A stretch of 64,000 nt of DNA, taken from assembly GCA_037976565.1 (NCBI GenBank), contig CP137666.1, positions 51,487,271-51,551,270 of the forward strand. The letters run 5' to 3'. Within the stretch, counting starts at the first letter, position 1. Each line of letters begins with the position of its first letter. The stretch is from Mesocentrotus franciscanus. Lineage: Eukaryota > Echinodermata > Echinoidea > Camarodonta > Strongylocentrotidae. The position numbers and the translations under genes were made by a program. This document shows positions 63,338 to 64,000 of the stretch, in pieces. The notes under the pieces were generated by a model, which ran no database searches, was not told the DNA's origin, and saw only the letters and a program-made list of their open reading frames with translations.

Positions 63338-64000
63338 GTAAGTTAAATGTCAATTATAATTTTCTTTTTATTCTTACTCTCTGCTAAGTATTAATCTTCT
63401 TTTCTTTCATAAGGCAATACCATCTTTATGCAAAAGGAAATTGTAAAACATGCAATTGCAGTTACTTATTCAAATATACCAGTTTACTTATTATTGTTTG
63501 ATGACAGATGTAAACATTTTATTTAATAGCATTCTGTTAATTTTCATAAAAATGAATATCCAAATTTGAAGTTAGTTACAAGTTAAATGCATTTCAATAA
63601 AAGGGTAACCCAACTTTGAAGAAAAAAATTGTGTGGAGAAACTGTATGTATATGGGCAAATTAATTGATATCTGAAATTCCAAAAAAAAGAGAGACTTAC
63701 ATGCATGTATATAAGGATGCCATTGATAACAAGATGAGGTAACGATTTCTAGAGTTTTACATGACTGAACACCACTGTCTTCAAAATATTTTCAACTTGA
63801 GAACAAAAAGAGAAGAATATTCAGTCTTACAGAATGTTGCTTTTAAAAAGGCATTTAGAATCTGTGTACTCTATTCAAAGAGTTGTGCAGGGTGACAAAA
63901 TGAGGATTAGAACTCTATAGAATTTTTTATGAAGGGATTATCAAATTGACCTCAAACTTGGCACACTAATTAGGCACACCCTGTTCTCTATTTTGACCAA

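Noticed and set aside
1..64000. CRISPR arrays, bacterial operons, defence islands, intact viral genomes
   Set aside because: No regularly spaced identical repeats with unique spacers, no Shine-Dalgarno-linked gene strings, and all retroelement frames are broken; the window is ordinary animal nuclear DNA.

Overview
This 64 kb window is nuclear animal DNA. It is AT-rich and intron-containing, with introns of about 0.2 to 17 kb and dense repeats. Splice sites are GT-AG, and the recognisable proteins are ordinary metazoan ones. The repeat content (tRNA-derived SINEs, many short inverted-repeat elements, PHD-bearing non-LTR elements, abundant ACATGTAC motifs) suggests a sea urchin, perhaps a Lytechinus-like echinoid. 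That taxonomic call is inference; no marker gene in the window proves it.

Three protein-coding genes can be read from end to end. (1) SLC35A3-type Golgi nucleotide-sugar transporter, minus strand, four coding exons from 26499 down to 6685, 360 codons, with a 17 kb first intron. (2) CHCHD4/MIA40, the mitochondrial intermembrane-space import oxidoreductase, plus strand, three coding exons from 29709 to 34327, 141 residues, with the CPC motif and twin CX9C. (3) OTUD5/DUBA deubiquitinase, minus strand, nine firm coding exons plus one possible 30-nt micro-exon, from 55330 down to 44904, about 631 to 641 residues. A fourth gene starts on the plus strand at 58846 and runs off the right edge; three exons are in phase and encode a basic, serine-rich, probably nuclear protein that I cannot name. 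A single well-formed first coding exon on the minus strand (38277 to 38178) has no partner exon that I could find.

The rest is mostly mobile DNA. The SLC35A3 first intron holds a two-ORF non-LTR retrotransposon (about 14.64-19.74 kb) whose ORF1 is split by a 971-bp PIF/Harbinger-type element with a CAG target duplication. It also holds a Ty3/gypsy remnant (LTR, primer-binding site, gag), a hAT-type MITE with an 8-bp duplication, a SINE and several TTAA-flanked short elements. Other parts contain RT fragments (55.7-56.6 kb plus strand, 61.6-62.6 kb minus strand), a three-copy 382-bp TTAA-flanked MITE family, two long foldback elements carrying TGACGTCA sites, a Tc1/mariner-like foldback whose arms include a CA/TG microsatellite, and a 176-bp tandem triplication.

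The genes are functionally unrelated housekeeping genes (Golgi glycosylation, mitochondrial import, ubiquitin editing), and I see no operon-like or defence-system logic. No bacterial system, CRISPR array or intact virus is present. The most interesting local signals are a perfect hairpin with two minimal upstream ORFs next to the OTUD5 start, the histidine-rich repeats in the OTUD5 tail, the orphan exon at 38.2 kb, and several transposon insertions whose empty sites can be inferred exactly.
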